Shown here one piece after another: positions 24,321 to 37,317 of a DNA stretch of 64,000 bases. The notes below the pieces were generated by a model. That model searched no databases, was not told the DNA's origin, and saw only the letters and a program-made list of their open reading frames with translations. The stretch comes from Eopsaltria australis (taxonomy: Eukaryota > Chordata > Aves > Passeriformes > Petroicidae): NCBI GenBank assembly GCA_034509425.1, contig JAVTVJ010000072.1:4526001-4590000 (forward strand). The letters run 5' to 3'. How positions within the stretch are numbered: the first letter of the stretch is position 1; each line of letters begins with the position of its first letter. Both the position numbers and the translations under genes were made by a program.

Positions 24321-27300
24321 CCATGTAGGACTTCAAAGAGGAGCAGCTATCAGAAGAACTCTGTTATTTGCTATATTATATTTCACTCTATTTCTTATTC
24401 CAGTGTCTACCATTTTCAAGATATTACAGATTTTCTTTAGCAATGCATAGCACCAATACAAAAGGTATTTGGAAAGCAAGTTTGAGAACAATAGTCGTTC
24501 ATCATATGTGAGTATACAAAAATTTATTTGGAAAGCACACAAATATCAGTAGATAGAAAATAATGTATTATATTTTAATCCTTCTATATTTAGTTAAAAA
24601 TAGAGACCTCTAAACTGCCACCAATATATCTGCAGAGTTAACCACTTCTTGAGATGAATGGCTTCTTTCTGCTTGAAAATGTTGTGATCATTTATACCCA
24701 GTTCTTATTTTCAGGGTTATCTATGTCATCATAAGCAGTAAGAATATTTTTGCTTCAGTGAAAGTAGAGTCTCTAGGACACACTTAATACAATAACATTT
24801 ATTTTGCTGGAGATTATGGGCATAGAAATTCACTCTGCCACTAGGTTTACAAGAGATAATTTAAATCAGGGTAATATTACTGTGTATATGTGCAAAATTG
24901 TAATTTAAGTCCCTTTACCTCAAGAGATTCTTTTAGTGACTATTTCCAAAGTAGGCAATAGTGATTCCATCTAAGGGTAAATATTTATTATACTAAACAG
25001 TTTGTAACATGTTTATTTATTTTAAAGAAAATAGCAGTTTAAAAGTTTGGCATTACTGTCCAAAACAGAGGTAAGATTCTGGGTTTATATATAGACATAG
25101 CTAGTATGTTGTTAGCTTTGTATTTTAACTTGGTGTTAATTGTTATATTGATATTCAGTATCAGGTATCTAAGATATAGTCACAGGTAAGAGGATTCATA
25201 CAATCTCATTAGCATTTCTGAATTTTGACATTTTTTCTGCATTACTTAATAGAGATGTTTTTGAGCTAGGCTATTTATTTCTTTTTTTAATGTACCATTT
25301 ATGTTCCAAAATATTTCTTTTCTCTAGTTCGTTTTTTTCAAACCTAGTTAGCTGGAAGGGTTGTGTTCTTCATGTCTATTTGTCACATTAGATTCCCAGA
25401 ATTTCATCAGAACCATGTCAAATTACATCAATCCAAAGTCTGGGCTTCTGATAACAGACTGCTATAAGAAGAGCATGGCTTGAAGGTTATTGTAAGACAA
25501 ATAGCTTATCATCATCACAGAAGTACCATAAGAGAAGCAATAATGTATTGAGTGTCCACGCAATATGATTTTTTGTTGTACCACAGTAACCTGAAATTTT
25601 CAGTAGCCTGTGCTTTACAAAACGTGTTCACAACACTGGACTAAATTTTATAGGGGTATTTGTAATCCCTGCTAGGGGAATGATTCTCTTTCTGCGAAGA
25701 AATACAGTAATGAGGTACTGATATCTTTCATTCTGACCCCAGAAAAGAGCCAAATACTGAAACAGGAAATTAAAAAATGCTCCCTGAAGTTAAATATATT
25801 ACAAGATATTGCTGCCCTCACTATAAGACTAAGAATGTAGCAAAATTGCATCCCCTGGCTGCATGAGCTCTACCACCAAATCGGCCTAGATGCAGATAAA
25901 CCAGGCAGGGTGCCTTTCTGCTTCTGCATTATGTAGAACATGACAAAAGACAGTCTATCACAAAAATGTACATTATCATATGCTGCTGCTACTGTTATGC
26001 TCTGCTGCTTCTAGAGCTTGGATGAGCCCAGGCACATAGAGAGTGAACCTTTCTCATTTCATCTCTGGACTAGTGAAGCAGAGAAAGTAAGTCTGTCAGA
26101 ACCTAAGAATTGGCCTGTTTTTATAAGTGTGCTATGGATTTCTCTGGTAATGCTCATATCTTTCAGAGAAGACTGCAAAATTCCTTTTTTTTAGAATTTT
26201 GTGAATGATTGGAAAGATCTGGCAGGAGGTTTTATCCACAACCCTAAATTTTCTCATGAAGAAGCAAGAGCTTTGAAGGGACAAGTCTATTATTTTTCTC
26301 TCATGCCTGCAAGGCTAGTTACTGTTGTGCCAGGCTTAACTTGCATAAATCCCTTAAATTATTTGATATCCTTTTATCCTTTTGGGACTGAGATTAGAAA
26401 AATTTTCAGGCTGCAATTACCAGCTCATGCAGGGATGGGGAAAAAAAAAAAACCAAGGTATAGCCAGCCCTGAAAGTTCTTCTGCAGTGAAGGGCAGCCA
26501 TGTCATCTCAGCAAGTAGTTTCTATTTGCTAAAACTATTCATTCAGTGAGAATGACACCTTATCCAGTGTGTATGATCTCACTATTCCTTTCCCATATGT
26601 CTCTTCCTAGTGAGCCTCCATACCAATGGTACACAGTGTAGTATATTACCTTTTTCATATTGAAATGTTATTCATGTCCTTGAGTAAATTGCATTTAACT
26701 GCTGTTGCAAATTTGATTTTGGGAACACGTTTAAAAGACACTTTATGGGTTTCCTAGCAGTGTCACTACTTAACTCTGAGAGCCAGAAGATTGCCTCCAC
26801 TGTATTTAATAATAATAGAAAACTAAAATTCCCACAGGGCAGTCCAAAATGCTGGCCACCTGTACACCAAATCTCTGTTACTTTCTTTGAGTAACTCTCA
26901 TTGGATATTTTCTATTCAAGTGTTGTAGATTTTATTGGGGGTCTTACAAATATTGGTGGGTTTAGCCCTCATAGTCAGAAGAAAAACTCTAGATATACTC
27001 AAAGTACTAGAGGCAAAAAAACCTTGCATTTTTAAATTTTTTAAAGATCATGTAACTTTTATTCCAGTTGTGAATAGAGTGGAACAAAATAATATATTCA
27101 AAACTAATAAATATCAACCACGATGGATTGCCAGAAATTGTTCTTTGGGCCCAATGCACACCTCCCTTGCATCACAGGAACTCTCTTTGTCTTCTCTGGT
27201 GTTCGGCTTCAGTTCAGGAAACGTGTGTATAAGGGTATTGGGAGTGAGAGATAACAACTTCATATCATTCCTGCTTCGGGGCTCTGTCAGGTACAGCGTA

Positions 27301-27812
27301 GGTTTAACACATCTGTGTTTCCTATGTACTGTTGCCGTAGAGCCACCACTGCTGCAAAATGTGACAGCAAGCTTCAACATATTCTGCCTGCTCAAAATAT
27401 GTCTCTGAGGCTCTGTCTTTTCTGCTTATGTTCAGGTAACTTGTCTGAGTGGCTGCACTACAGTGAGACAGTACTCGAACTAAAAGGTACAAAGTGGTGT
27501 CACTGGTTCACTTACAGCTGTAAGACCTTCTGACACAGCTCATCATCTTTATTGTTGTAATAATATGTTCTACGTTAGAAATTTCTTTGTGTTAGTACAG
27601 TTCAAAAAATTTTCTGTCCTGTTGGATACACGTGGGAGTTGTGAGAAGGCGTTACGAGTCTAAGAGAATTTGATAATTTTCGTCTGCATTGACATTGACT
27701 GTGGCCTTTTTAAACTCTGGTAAGATCAAAATTCAGCTTGTGTCCCTGGACAGACCAACACACCAAGTAAAAGAGACATATTTTCAAGGGTGCATGCATC
27801 CTAGCTAGGACC
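24321..27812. other. Single-copy DNA with one unexplained open frame
   Basis: Mostly AT-rich with frequent stops. The exception is 26935-27408: 157 codons open on plus, with a 93-codon frame open on minus across 27114-27395. The predicted plus product has several hydrophobic stretches but no motif, signal or family I recognise. Base composition around 27110-27400 is more balanced than its flanks, which by itself lengthens open frames. I do not call a gene. Confidence 0.5.
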
Positions 27813-27817
27813 CACTC

Positions 27818-28880
27818 CGTTGTGGTTTGACACTGGCCCAACACCCATGAGAGTCACTTGCTCATCCTCCCCTGCCACAGCAGGGCAGAGGAGGGAAAAA
27901 AAATTGATGAAGGGTTCATGAGTGAGATCAGGACTGGAGAAGAAACACTTCAAGGGCAAAACAGGCTCAACTTAAATTGCAAAGTGAATTTATTACTAAC
28001 GGAATCAGAGGAGGATAATGAGAAGTAAAGTAAGCCCTTAAAACACTTTTTTTCTGCTCAGCCCCTGCCTTCTTCCCACCGACAGCACAGGGAGACAGGG
28101 TATGAGGATTTTGGTCAGTTCATTATCAAGATTTTCCTCTGCCGCTCAGGGACAGGAGTCCATCCCCTGTGAGACCATGGGGTCCCTCTCATGGGACACA
28201 GTTCTCCATGACCTTCTCCAGCATGGGTCCACTGTCACAAGCAGCAGTCTAACCGCACTTGCTGCAACCTGAACTCCCCCAATGGGCACACAGTCCTCCC
28301 AAAACTGCTGTGGTGTGGGTTATTCTTCCATGGGGTGCAGTCCTCCAAACACAGGCTGCTCCAGCCTGGAAGGAGGGCCCTCTCTCTCCACTGGGTCTCC
28401 CACTGGATCACAGACTCCTCCAGGCACCCACCCACTCTGGCATGGGCACCTCCCCCATGGGCTGTGGGTGGATCTCTGCATCCCCGTGGATCCCCATGGG
28501 CTGCAGGGGCACAGCTGCTTCACCATGGTCCTCACCATGGCCTGCAGAGGAATCTCGGCTCTGGCACCTGGAGCACCTCCTGCCCCTCCTTCTCCACTGA
28601 CCTTGGTGACTCCATGTTGTTTCCCTCACATGTTCTTACCTCCTCCTCTTCCCTGGATAGAAGCAAAACTGAGTGACTTTGTTTTGATTTTCTTCTTAAA
28701 TATTTCATCACAAGGGCATTACCTCTCTCATTGGCCCAGCCTCGGCCAGCAGCATGTCCATCTTCAGAGCCATCAGGGATTGGCTCTGCTGAACATGGTA
28801 GATGCTTCCTGCAGCTTCTTACAGGAGCCAGCTTTGTGGCCCTCCTGCTACCAAAAACCAAGTCGTGCCAAACCAATACA
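27818..28880 (-). mobile_element. Solo ERVL-type LTR with 5-bp target duplication
   Basis: This complete LTR lies on the minus strand. The pentamer CACTC stands at both edges (27813-27817 and 28881-28885); class III ERVs make 5-bp duplications. In sense it starts TGTATTGGTTTGGCACGAC at 28880, has a TATA-like TATTTAAG (reverse complement of 28695-28702), a GC-rich region of degenerate repeats (about 28150-28560) and AATAAA (reverse complement of 27989-27994), and ends TCAAACCACAACG. The terminal CA has become CG (27818). No gag, pol or env sequence lies beside it and the duplication is intact, so LTR-LTR recombination removed the provirus. Open frames up to 223 codons (28282-28953) come from its GC-rich part and cross its border, so they are not genes. 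Confidence 0.92.
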
Positions 28881-28885
28881 CACTC

Positions 28886-31800
28886 CTAAACTGGAACTTG
28901 AGTCATCTTTAAAACAAAGACAAGGCTTGAAGTTGGACAGGCTGGGGACATGAATCAAGTTTTGCAAGGTGTTTCTGACATGCTATATGTAATGCAACAT
29001 TGTCATCAAATATATTACACTGTGACGGAAGGAAAAAATTAGTTTGTGAAACAAGCATGAGCATTTGGCTGATCCTGTGGAAACCCCAGCTCTTTAGTGC
29101 TCACAGTGAGCTTTTTCTCAGTTGGTTGTTTTTACTGCAAACTGAAGTTGCAAGGGACAGACCCCAGTGAAATCACTATCTCTGAACTGGCTGCGAGATA
29201 ACCAGAAATGCTGCAGCTAGGGAATAGAACTTTTTTCCTCCAGTATAAATTTCCATAGTTTGCTAAATAAATTATGAGCTACATTGGCCAACAGCTCCCA
29301 GACTCTTGCACAGCTCAGTCCAATACCAGGAAATTCATGAACTAGGAACAAGTGTTCTTTGCTTTGCATGTCAGTGTCAAAATTTCTATTTATTTTACTG
29401 GGAACAGGAGGCCTTTTTCAGACGACCTTTCATGCTAGTAAGGAAAATATTTCTTCTAAGGCAAAAACATACTGTCCATATTTTTATGGTAACAGTGAAT
29501 AAATTGAATGTTGCAGTTCTTCAGTTTTGCCAAATTGTCATCTAAAGCAACAATAAGAAATGAGTCCACTTTGTTCTGCCAATTTCTGAAGGTACCATAG
29601 AGGTTAAATAACAAGCACCTAATGTTTCTGCTTTGGATGATGTTATAAAGGAAATTGGATAAACACAAGAATATAAATCAAGGAAAGGTGCTGGAAAATG
29701 ATGCCATCAGTTAGAAAAATGTGCCATACTTATACCTGATCTGTCCTCTTACTTGCTGAAAGTAGAAAAGAGAAAAGCATTTAGTATCTTGAGTAATCCG
29801 GGCACTGATTAATTGCATCCCATAATGCTTTCTAATGTATCTTCTAGAAAACCTTATAAATCATATGCAGGCCTTTTCTCTTTAAATTCTACTTTATCAA
29901 TTCTCAATTGCTCAGCTTTCAAAATAAAGGAAGAAAATTAGGGTCTGAGCAGCTGGGATTTATTTTCCTCCTCAGGGCCTGGATTCAGTTCAGTATTTAG
30001 GCACATGTACATCCTGAAGCAGGTACTCAGTCCCATTAAATATGTGTGCTTATGTGAATGACGGTCATTTTTAGTCTTTCTAAACACTGTGACATTTGAC
30101 GTATGTTAGAAAACCATCCCACTTGAAGAAGGTGAAAGAAACAAGGAAGACAGTTGTTTTCAGGAATATAATTATGGACTTGAGTTTCAAACCTGTGGTA
30201 CGAGGAGTTTTACATGGCTTCACATTTTATTGTTGGTGCCTGAGTGTATGTCTCTTACATATTTCTGTATGCAAATTCACTAGAAAGTTGTAGTTGTTCA
30301 CCTTAATTTGTCCCAAATCATGGGAAAGTTGTGAAACACATAAACTGAAGAAGTCAGTTGTGATTGTTCCACCCTGTATTTCAAACCTGGGAAATTATTC
30401 AAGCTTGAGTCTATTTCTAACTTCTTGTGGGAAATATTTTGCAAAGCCTTCTTTAGGTAAGAGCTACTACAACTTCCATTTCTTTAACCATAGATTCACA
30501 CTGTGTTTTGAAACAGATTTGGAAATACATGGTGATGGTGGAGAATGTTTTAACTTTGGTAGCAAGCATGGTACTGCAAAATATTGGTAATTACAGAGTT
30601 TTGCAAAAGCTGTCAATCTCGTTGAATAGAGAGGAAATTACTGCTTTTATTAAGCATTCCTTTGGCCCACTTTTTAAAAGGATGTAGGAAATAAAGATGA
30701 GAGGTTATGTAAAATAGCAAGAGAGGAAGTCTTTATCTGCTTCAGGAAATCAAGTTCAGCACACCAGCTACCACTAACCTCCTCTCCCACTTGCTAATGA
30801 AAGCAGAGCACCACATGTCAGTTAGTATTTGGGTCTGCTTCAAATTGCATCCAACCAGCAAGCTGTCCTTCTGAAATACACTAGTAGAAAATATTCTGAA
30901 AACATTCCATTGTTACATTTTATACATGGATATTATAATATAAAATTATATTATGATTTTCTGTGGAGGTATCTTTTGATGTTCTCTTTAGTTTCCTACC
31001 CCAAAAAAATGTTAATTATGGAATCAGAAGTCATAAATGGAAACAACCTATTTGATCACTCAGTCTATCTCATGCCAGGGGGAAAGGCTAATAAAAGGAA
31101 CCCAACTCTTTTTATAAATAGTCAGGAAGAATGAGAAGAAAACTGTAACCAAAGCAAGTCTATATGTAGCATAACTATAATGAAGGTAATTTCAAAGATT
31201 TGTAGCATCCCTATCTTAAAATTCTGCCCTCATTTTCTAGCTAATGTGTGAATGATTTTCCAACTTCAGAGAGAAATCATCTTTCCTTCAGGTATGATAT
31301 ACTTTTCCTTCCAGGTTTATATTTGGGGGCTTTGAAGACCAACAGGAAGTGGATTTAAAAGTGCTTCCAGAGTATGACTTCAAATTGAATAGTCAGAGTA
31401 CTTGTCATACTTACAGAGCAGAACCACAGGGGTTGATTTTCTCCTGAGGGCATTCCTTGTGGGAGTAGCCATCATACCATGGTTGTAGAGTTATTGGTAC
31501 CTCTGTCAGAGTCACACAATCCCCATATTTTTCCAAGCCTGTCAGTTGCCTCTCCTGATCCTTAGTAGTCTGGATAGTTTTAGTCACCACAGCGCAAAAC
31601 CAGAATAATACTACTGGTTTCCTTAGGATAAACAGGGTCCTTAAGCATGAGCAGGAAGGAGAGGAGAAAAGAAGGATATGGGATTGTTCAACATAGTTAA
31701 AGACTAAAGTGCAGCCTTTTTAAGCACATCTGTCCAAAGTAAACTTCCCTATGAAGTAACACTGCTTTTCTGCTAAGCTATTGTTGAAAGGATTTACATT

Positions 31801-34061
31801 TAAAGGGAACAATGAATAATCCTCCTCATTCTTCATTCATGTTGTCAATGAGCTCATGTACTATGCAGGACTTAAGGCTTATCATAAAATGCTAGAGGAT
31901 CAGGGAATTGAGGGATGAGGGATCAGGGGATTGAGTTCTGATGAAACTGGAAGACACAGAGACATGTTAAGCCAATAGATGTGCTCAGGTTATCAAGACT
32001 GGCATGGCACACAGCACTGTGTCCAACCTCCTCACAGCAAGGCTCACCACCTTGGTTAGTGTGCTGTGCTTAGGAGTGAGGCTGAAGTCTGCAAGTGAGG
32101 TTGGAGAGTGAGAGGCTAATTCCTCTCCATATTGAACGGGGATAGATCAAGTGTAGCCCTTCATAAATCACTGGATGAACAACATTAAACACACAAGATA
32201 CAAAAATTTATTGTTTTCTGTTATGTCACGCTTTTCCCAATAACTCTTTATGGCTGGAATGTCCGCATATTTGAGAAGGTGAGGATTACAGGATACATGT
32301 GGTGACTGTTTTATCAAAGGTTAGGGGTGATACCAGATAAATCCTGTGAACAAGGTTTCATCTTCTAAAAACTGTTGGATTAGTACTATATGCCAGAAAT
32401 AAATACACACAAAAATGTTAAGCAACAAAGAAAGCTGCTGTGCTTTTGTCTCCATTATATTGTTCCATAAGTAATATTAGTCAAAAGGACAGATTTCATT
32501 ATTTTCCTAACCACCAGTTCAAGTGCTGTTCTCCCAGATGTATGGAATAGGATTTTTATTATATTTTCAAAGCATTTTTTCTTTTTTCCTCAGGGACATT
32601 GTGATCAACTGGCTTTGATATCCACATCTGTCCATGTTGAAGCTAACCTGTGACACCCTCTGACATAAGTCACACGTGGCTAGATGCACAGAGGTCTCTT
32701 GGCATTCTGGTAGAGTAGAGAATCTGTCATCTTGAAGGTCTGTGCCTCAAATCTCAGTTGATGGTTTCCAAGTAGTACCTTGCAGACAGATACCCTTGTC
32801 ATAGCTGACATCCTGGACAGCATTTTGAACAGAGACAAAGGATTACAACTGTAGCAAGAGGCTGAACTTCAGGCTCTTTCTTTTTTGATCTGACATAATC
32901 TGTGAACACAAAATTCCACTTAAAAAAACCCAAATAAAGTGAAGAAGTCATTCCGTGCAAATCTTCCCGTGGAAGATGGACTCATTGATCAGGCCAATAG
33001 AGAACCCTGTGACAACAGTAGCCCACAGGGCTTCCTTGTGTTTACAGCATCAGCACTTCTCTACCCCACATCACAAAGTCAGCCTCTCTCCTGCTGAGCA
33101 TCAACATTGTGACTGATTCATTGAACACAGCAGAAATTGAAGAAGAAGTCGGGGAAAATAAAACTGAGGATACAGGACAAGAGAAATGTCAATATGCTCA
33201 GCACTATTCCCTTACAACAGAACTAGAAGAACAATTAGCAATAAAAGTTCAGCCACCCTGGAAGGAAATAAAATTGTTGTGAACTACTGTTGAAAACCAC
33301 AGATCTTTGATATAAAAATGATAAGCCTTGTGATGAAAAGTGCTTTTCAAAAAGATATTTAGGTTTCTAAACAAAAAAGCCTGAAAATCACCCTCATGAC
33401 AAATGAAATTTGTATAGTGTAACTTGCATTTACTTATTAAGTTCCTTCATGAATTTAAACCTTTTTATGCGTATTTTCTGTACAGATTTTTTCTTCTAAA
33501 TTATAAATGCATTCAATTATAATATCATAAGCACTGGAAAATATTTTATGCTTCACCTGAAATATTCACAATATGCTCAGTTTGAAAAGTTTGGGTTCCT
33601 GTGCTCACGTTTAATCACAAAATCCACACTTGAAAATGTCCTTAAGGGTATCAAAAACATTGCTACGTTGAAAGAAATATTCTTTAGTGAGTGTACAGAG
33701 CTTTTTCAAACAAACATCTGACAGAAAGCAAGACTATAAGCACTAAGAGTGCTCTGATTTAGAAAATCAATAGAAAAAATCAGGTAAAAGACATACCGAA
33801 CTATAAAGTGATAACAGATTGAAAATATGGATGAGATCTCAGGGAAAAACTCACTACAAGCCCACAAGGAATCTGAGCAAGTACATAACTACAGATGATA
33901 CAGCAATCTTAAACACAAAGTGTTCATCTCATGTTCAATATTTTTAAGAAATGTGTGTCATTAGAAAATTCATTCATCTCAAGGAGGAAGCACATACTAA
34001 GAAAAAAATAACCTGAATGTGTAAGTGCTGAGAAAAGGAAAATTTTCTGCAGAAAATATTG
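28886..34061. other. Single-copy AT-rich DNA, no gene seen
   Basis: Only short open frames. A segment near 31035-31085 faintly resembles an old CR1 3' UTR (GATCACTCAGTCTATCTC, ATGCCAGGG) but is too worn for a firm call. A 15-bp motif GATCAGGGAATTGAG recurs with one change about 25 bp later near 31898-31936. Motif-dense sequence near 29790-29900 is listed as a possible regulatory element. Confidence 0.5.
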
Positions 34062-34155
34062 TAGAATCACAGAATGTTTTGGGTTGGAAAGGACCTTAAA
34101 GGTCCTAATTCCAATCCCCCTGCCATTGGCAGGGTTGCCTTCCACTTGAATATTG
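34062..34155 (-). mobile_element. CR1 LINE 3' end fragment
   Basis: TAGAATCACAGAATG followed by TTTTGGGTTGGAAAGGACC, then CCTGCCATTGGCAGGGTTGCC and TTCCACTTGAAT: the classic CR1 3' UTR in reverse orientation. About 95 bp survives, so it was truncated very close to the 3' end. A 16-bp perfect palindrome (34042-34057) sits just outside the tail. Confidence 0.93.
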
Positions 34156-37100
34156 CATAAATCCATGCACTTTTGAAATGGGAAAGTGTCTGAATTTAGT
34201 TATTTTATTTACACTTATTCTAAAAGACAGAATGAACCCTACAATAGCTGACAGGAGAGATGTTATATGGCATACTAATGTTAGGTTGCATAAAATAGTA
34301 AACGCATTTTTTTTTTAATAGTTAGCAGCCTTAGTTTTCAGACCATGGTCTACAAGTTTTAAAGTCATTGAGGTACCACCCACTGTGCAGGGTGAGGAAC
34401 AGCAAAGCAATTCCTCTGTTAAAATTTTACTTTAAACTGAGAAACTGTAAAGCTGAGACAGAAGTCTTACAGATGACTTTGGAGAAGCCAAGCTGACACA
34501 GCCTCTTGCAGTGGCAGCTTGCAGGCAGTGCTCAAGATCCAAAGGCTGGACACAGGCAAGTAAGTTACTGAAGCTGTCAGGATGATGTGAAAGACAGAGA
34601 AGTCACAACATCCAACCCAGAGAAGACCATGAGGATTCAGTAGAACATACAAGCCTTTGTCACCTGAAGACCTCTAAGAAAAGTCACATCCAGAGTCCTT
34701 TAATCCCAACTGAGAAATTGCCAAGCAAACTTACACTGATTAATACCAAGGAAAACAAGGTTTAATTGGAAATTCTGCATTCACTGGTGCTCCAGTCCAA
34801 GAAAATTTTTGAAAGTCATACATCAGCTATAGTGTTAAATATCTCTTAATACATGCCTGGACTATTTATAAAGCAACTTTTCAACAGTTCTGCATCCTAT
34901 AAGCTTTCCTAAATTGACACAATCCCCCAGGAGTATCAGGACACAGAAGTAAATGTTAGCTTAGTGGTGTGCAGGTGTATATGCATAGAAACTAGGCTAA
35001 ATGTATAATTATCATACTAGCTTGCACTTTATATGAAACTTTCCAACAATCATATAGATTAGAGACAACCTTTGAAATTATGCCTGACCATAGATTTTGG
35101 GCCAATTTTCCAGCAGTCCATTGTATATGAGTAATTTTGACATCTTTAACAATTGATGAATTGTTAAAACAAGGAGAAAATTCACAGATTTCTGTTACTG
35201 TATTTGTTAGGCATTTCATACAAGCTATGCCTATGAATTTTCTGTATATTGTATTTCCACTAATTGCTATGCATGGTGTGATCCTCTGAATCTGATAGTT
35301 TGTTTATGCTCCTATTAGAGAGACTGAAATATCTTAAACAGGAGAACAGAAAATATTGAATGACAAGTATCAGACAATGCAATTTTCTTCTTCAACATCA
35401 ACTGTAGTGGATGAAAAATTATTTGTGCTAATAATCTTGAAAAATTCTGCATTTAGCAAGGCAAAATCACCTTATGCTATCTGCAACACCTTTTTAAAGA
35501 TTTTTTTAAAATATTGAAAAACTCTCATTTCAAATATAATGCCTTTTGTTGTACAGCTTATACAAATCAGTGTTGGTGACTGAGGGTATCTAAATAAGTG
35601 GAAGAACTTATATGATTATTCAGATCTGGTAAACTGTTTCATTTCATTTTATTTAATCACAGTTCATTCTTTACAACTAGTCCATTTTTTCACATCAAAG
35701 AATTAGGTGAATTAACTGCTTGACATGTCTATCCGTGTTCTTTGTTGCAAGCTTTGCAATCGCTTGGTCTGTACCTATAATTATGTCATTTAATTGACCT
35801 AATAAAAAGGGGCAGTTTTGGTCTATGTGTTGTCCCATTTGACTCTGTTTTCCCCAAAGAGGGGAGAAGTGACAGGGATGAGACATGAATTCCAGTTCCT
35901 GCATGTGTACAGAAAGATACTGAAGAAGGAAAACTCAGAAAATTCCAGTGGCAGGAAGGAGTAGGATATACACAAGACTGAGGCATGCATTTGTCCAAGA
36001 TTCTCCTTTGCCACTAGGTCACAAAACAGTTCAGCAAATTCATTTGCTTGAAAGGAGATCATCACTTTATCTGCTGTAGGTAAATAACACAGATTTTATG
36101 ATATAATCTTACGATATAAGGAAAGAAAAAGAGCCAAGATACTGAAAAAAAAACCATTCTCAGCAGATGAAAATGATGTGACAGTTGCTCTGATGGGGGA
36201 ATTTGCCTTAGCTGTCTTAGCCAGCATGTGAGTTTGCTCCTGTGATAGCTGAAGTTGCTGTTGTGCCAGCTTCTTAACCTCTCAGAGATGACTGAATCTC
36301 AATGCTGGTGGTAACAAATCCAGTTTGTAAAATTCTATTATATCATTTGGGTTCAAAGGTACTATATACATATGATATTCTTAAATAAATGTATTGAAAA
36401 ATATGGGACAGCTTTGATTTACAGCTAGTTAAGAGGTTTCAAATGCTGTGTTTCATACACACTTCATACACATCATCACTTTGACAATTTGGATGTTACA
36501 AAATTTAGTAGTCCCAGAGGGAGAGAAAATTATAGGCCTGTGATTTTTTCTTTCTTTCTGTTTCAGGATATGGTTCACCAAAACCCACATTAAAAACAAA
36601 ATGGCTTTTTCATTGGTCAATCATTTGAGGAAATAAAAGCAATTAAACGGCACATTGATTTTCAAATTTCCTTCTTCCAGACTTAAGTGTATCTTCTCTG
36701 GGAACTAACATTGAAATATTGTTCTTTTACATCCACTTCTAGCTATGGCACAGTACTTCACAAAACCTGCTTGCACAGCATTACACAAGGTGGAGGCCAG
36801 CAAATTAAGCTGATCTCATATCCCCTTTAAGCAAAGAAAGTAGTGAGGGGTGAGATGGCATTTTAGGAATAACTGTGATTAGCTTAAGCTAGGAACAGGC
36901 AGTTCAGGTGACTTAAAAGTTGTATTGAAAATCTGTTGGAACAGATCTTCTAAACAATGCTGAGCACTAGACTTAAGCTTTTCTCTCCTGTAGCAAGGGA
37001 AGTAGCTACATGGACTCTGCCTGGATTAACCATAAGGCCAGAAGAAAAACTATATCCAGTAGAATTCCCAGTCTCTGACAGCACCCAGCATCAGACATTT

Positions 37101-37317
37101 GAGGAAGAGTCTAAAATTAAGCAAACTACATGCTGATATTCTCCCAGCCTCCAGCAATTTGCAGCTCATATTTGAGTCAAAGGTGGTATCTTTATATTTA
37201 TTAGTTTTCAGTGAATTTTTTAACAAACTTGAGCATTAACTTTGAAACTATATAAATATTACTAGCCACAGAATCCTGCACTAAGCAGATTAGTTAGCCA
37301 GTCCATGCATTAAATGT
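34156..37317. other. Single-copy AT-rich DNA, no gene seen
   Basis: Short open frames only. A pyrimidine tract ending CAG at about 36543-36566 looks like a splice acceptor, but no open frame or donor follows that would make an exon. No repeat was recognised. Confidence 0.5.

Noticed and set aside
28282..28953. 223-codon plus-strand open frame, the longest in the window
   Set aside because: It lies mostly in the GC-rich repeat region of the minus-strand LTR (27818-28880), overlaps other open frames on both strands and runs past the LTR border; no domain.
31035..31085. Possible ancient CR1 3' UTR
   Set aside because: Only two weak blocks match, with no tail octamer.
36543..36566. Pyrimidine tract ending in CAG, like a splice acceptor
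   Set aside because: No open frame, donor site or second exon nearby to support an exon.
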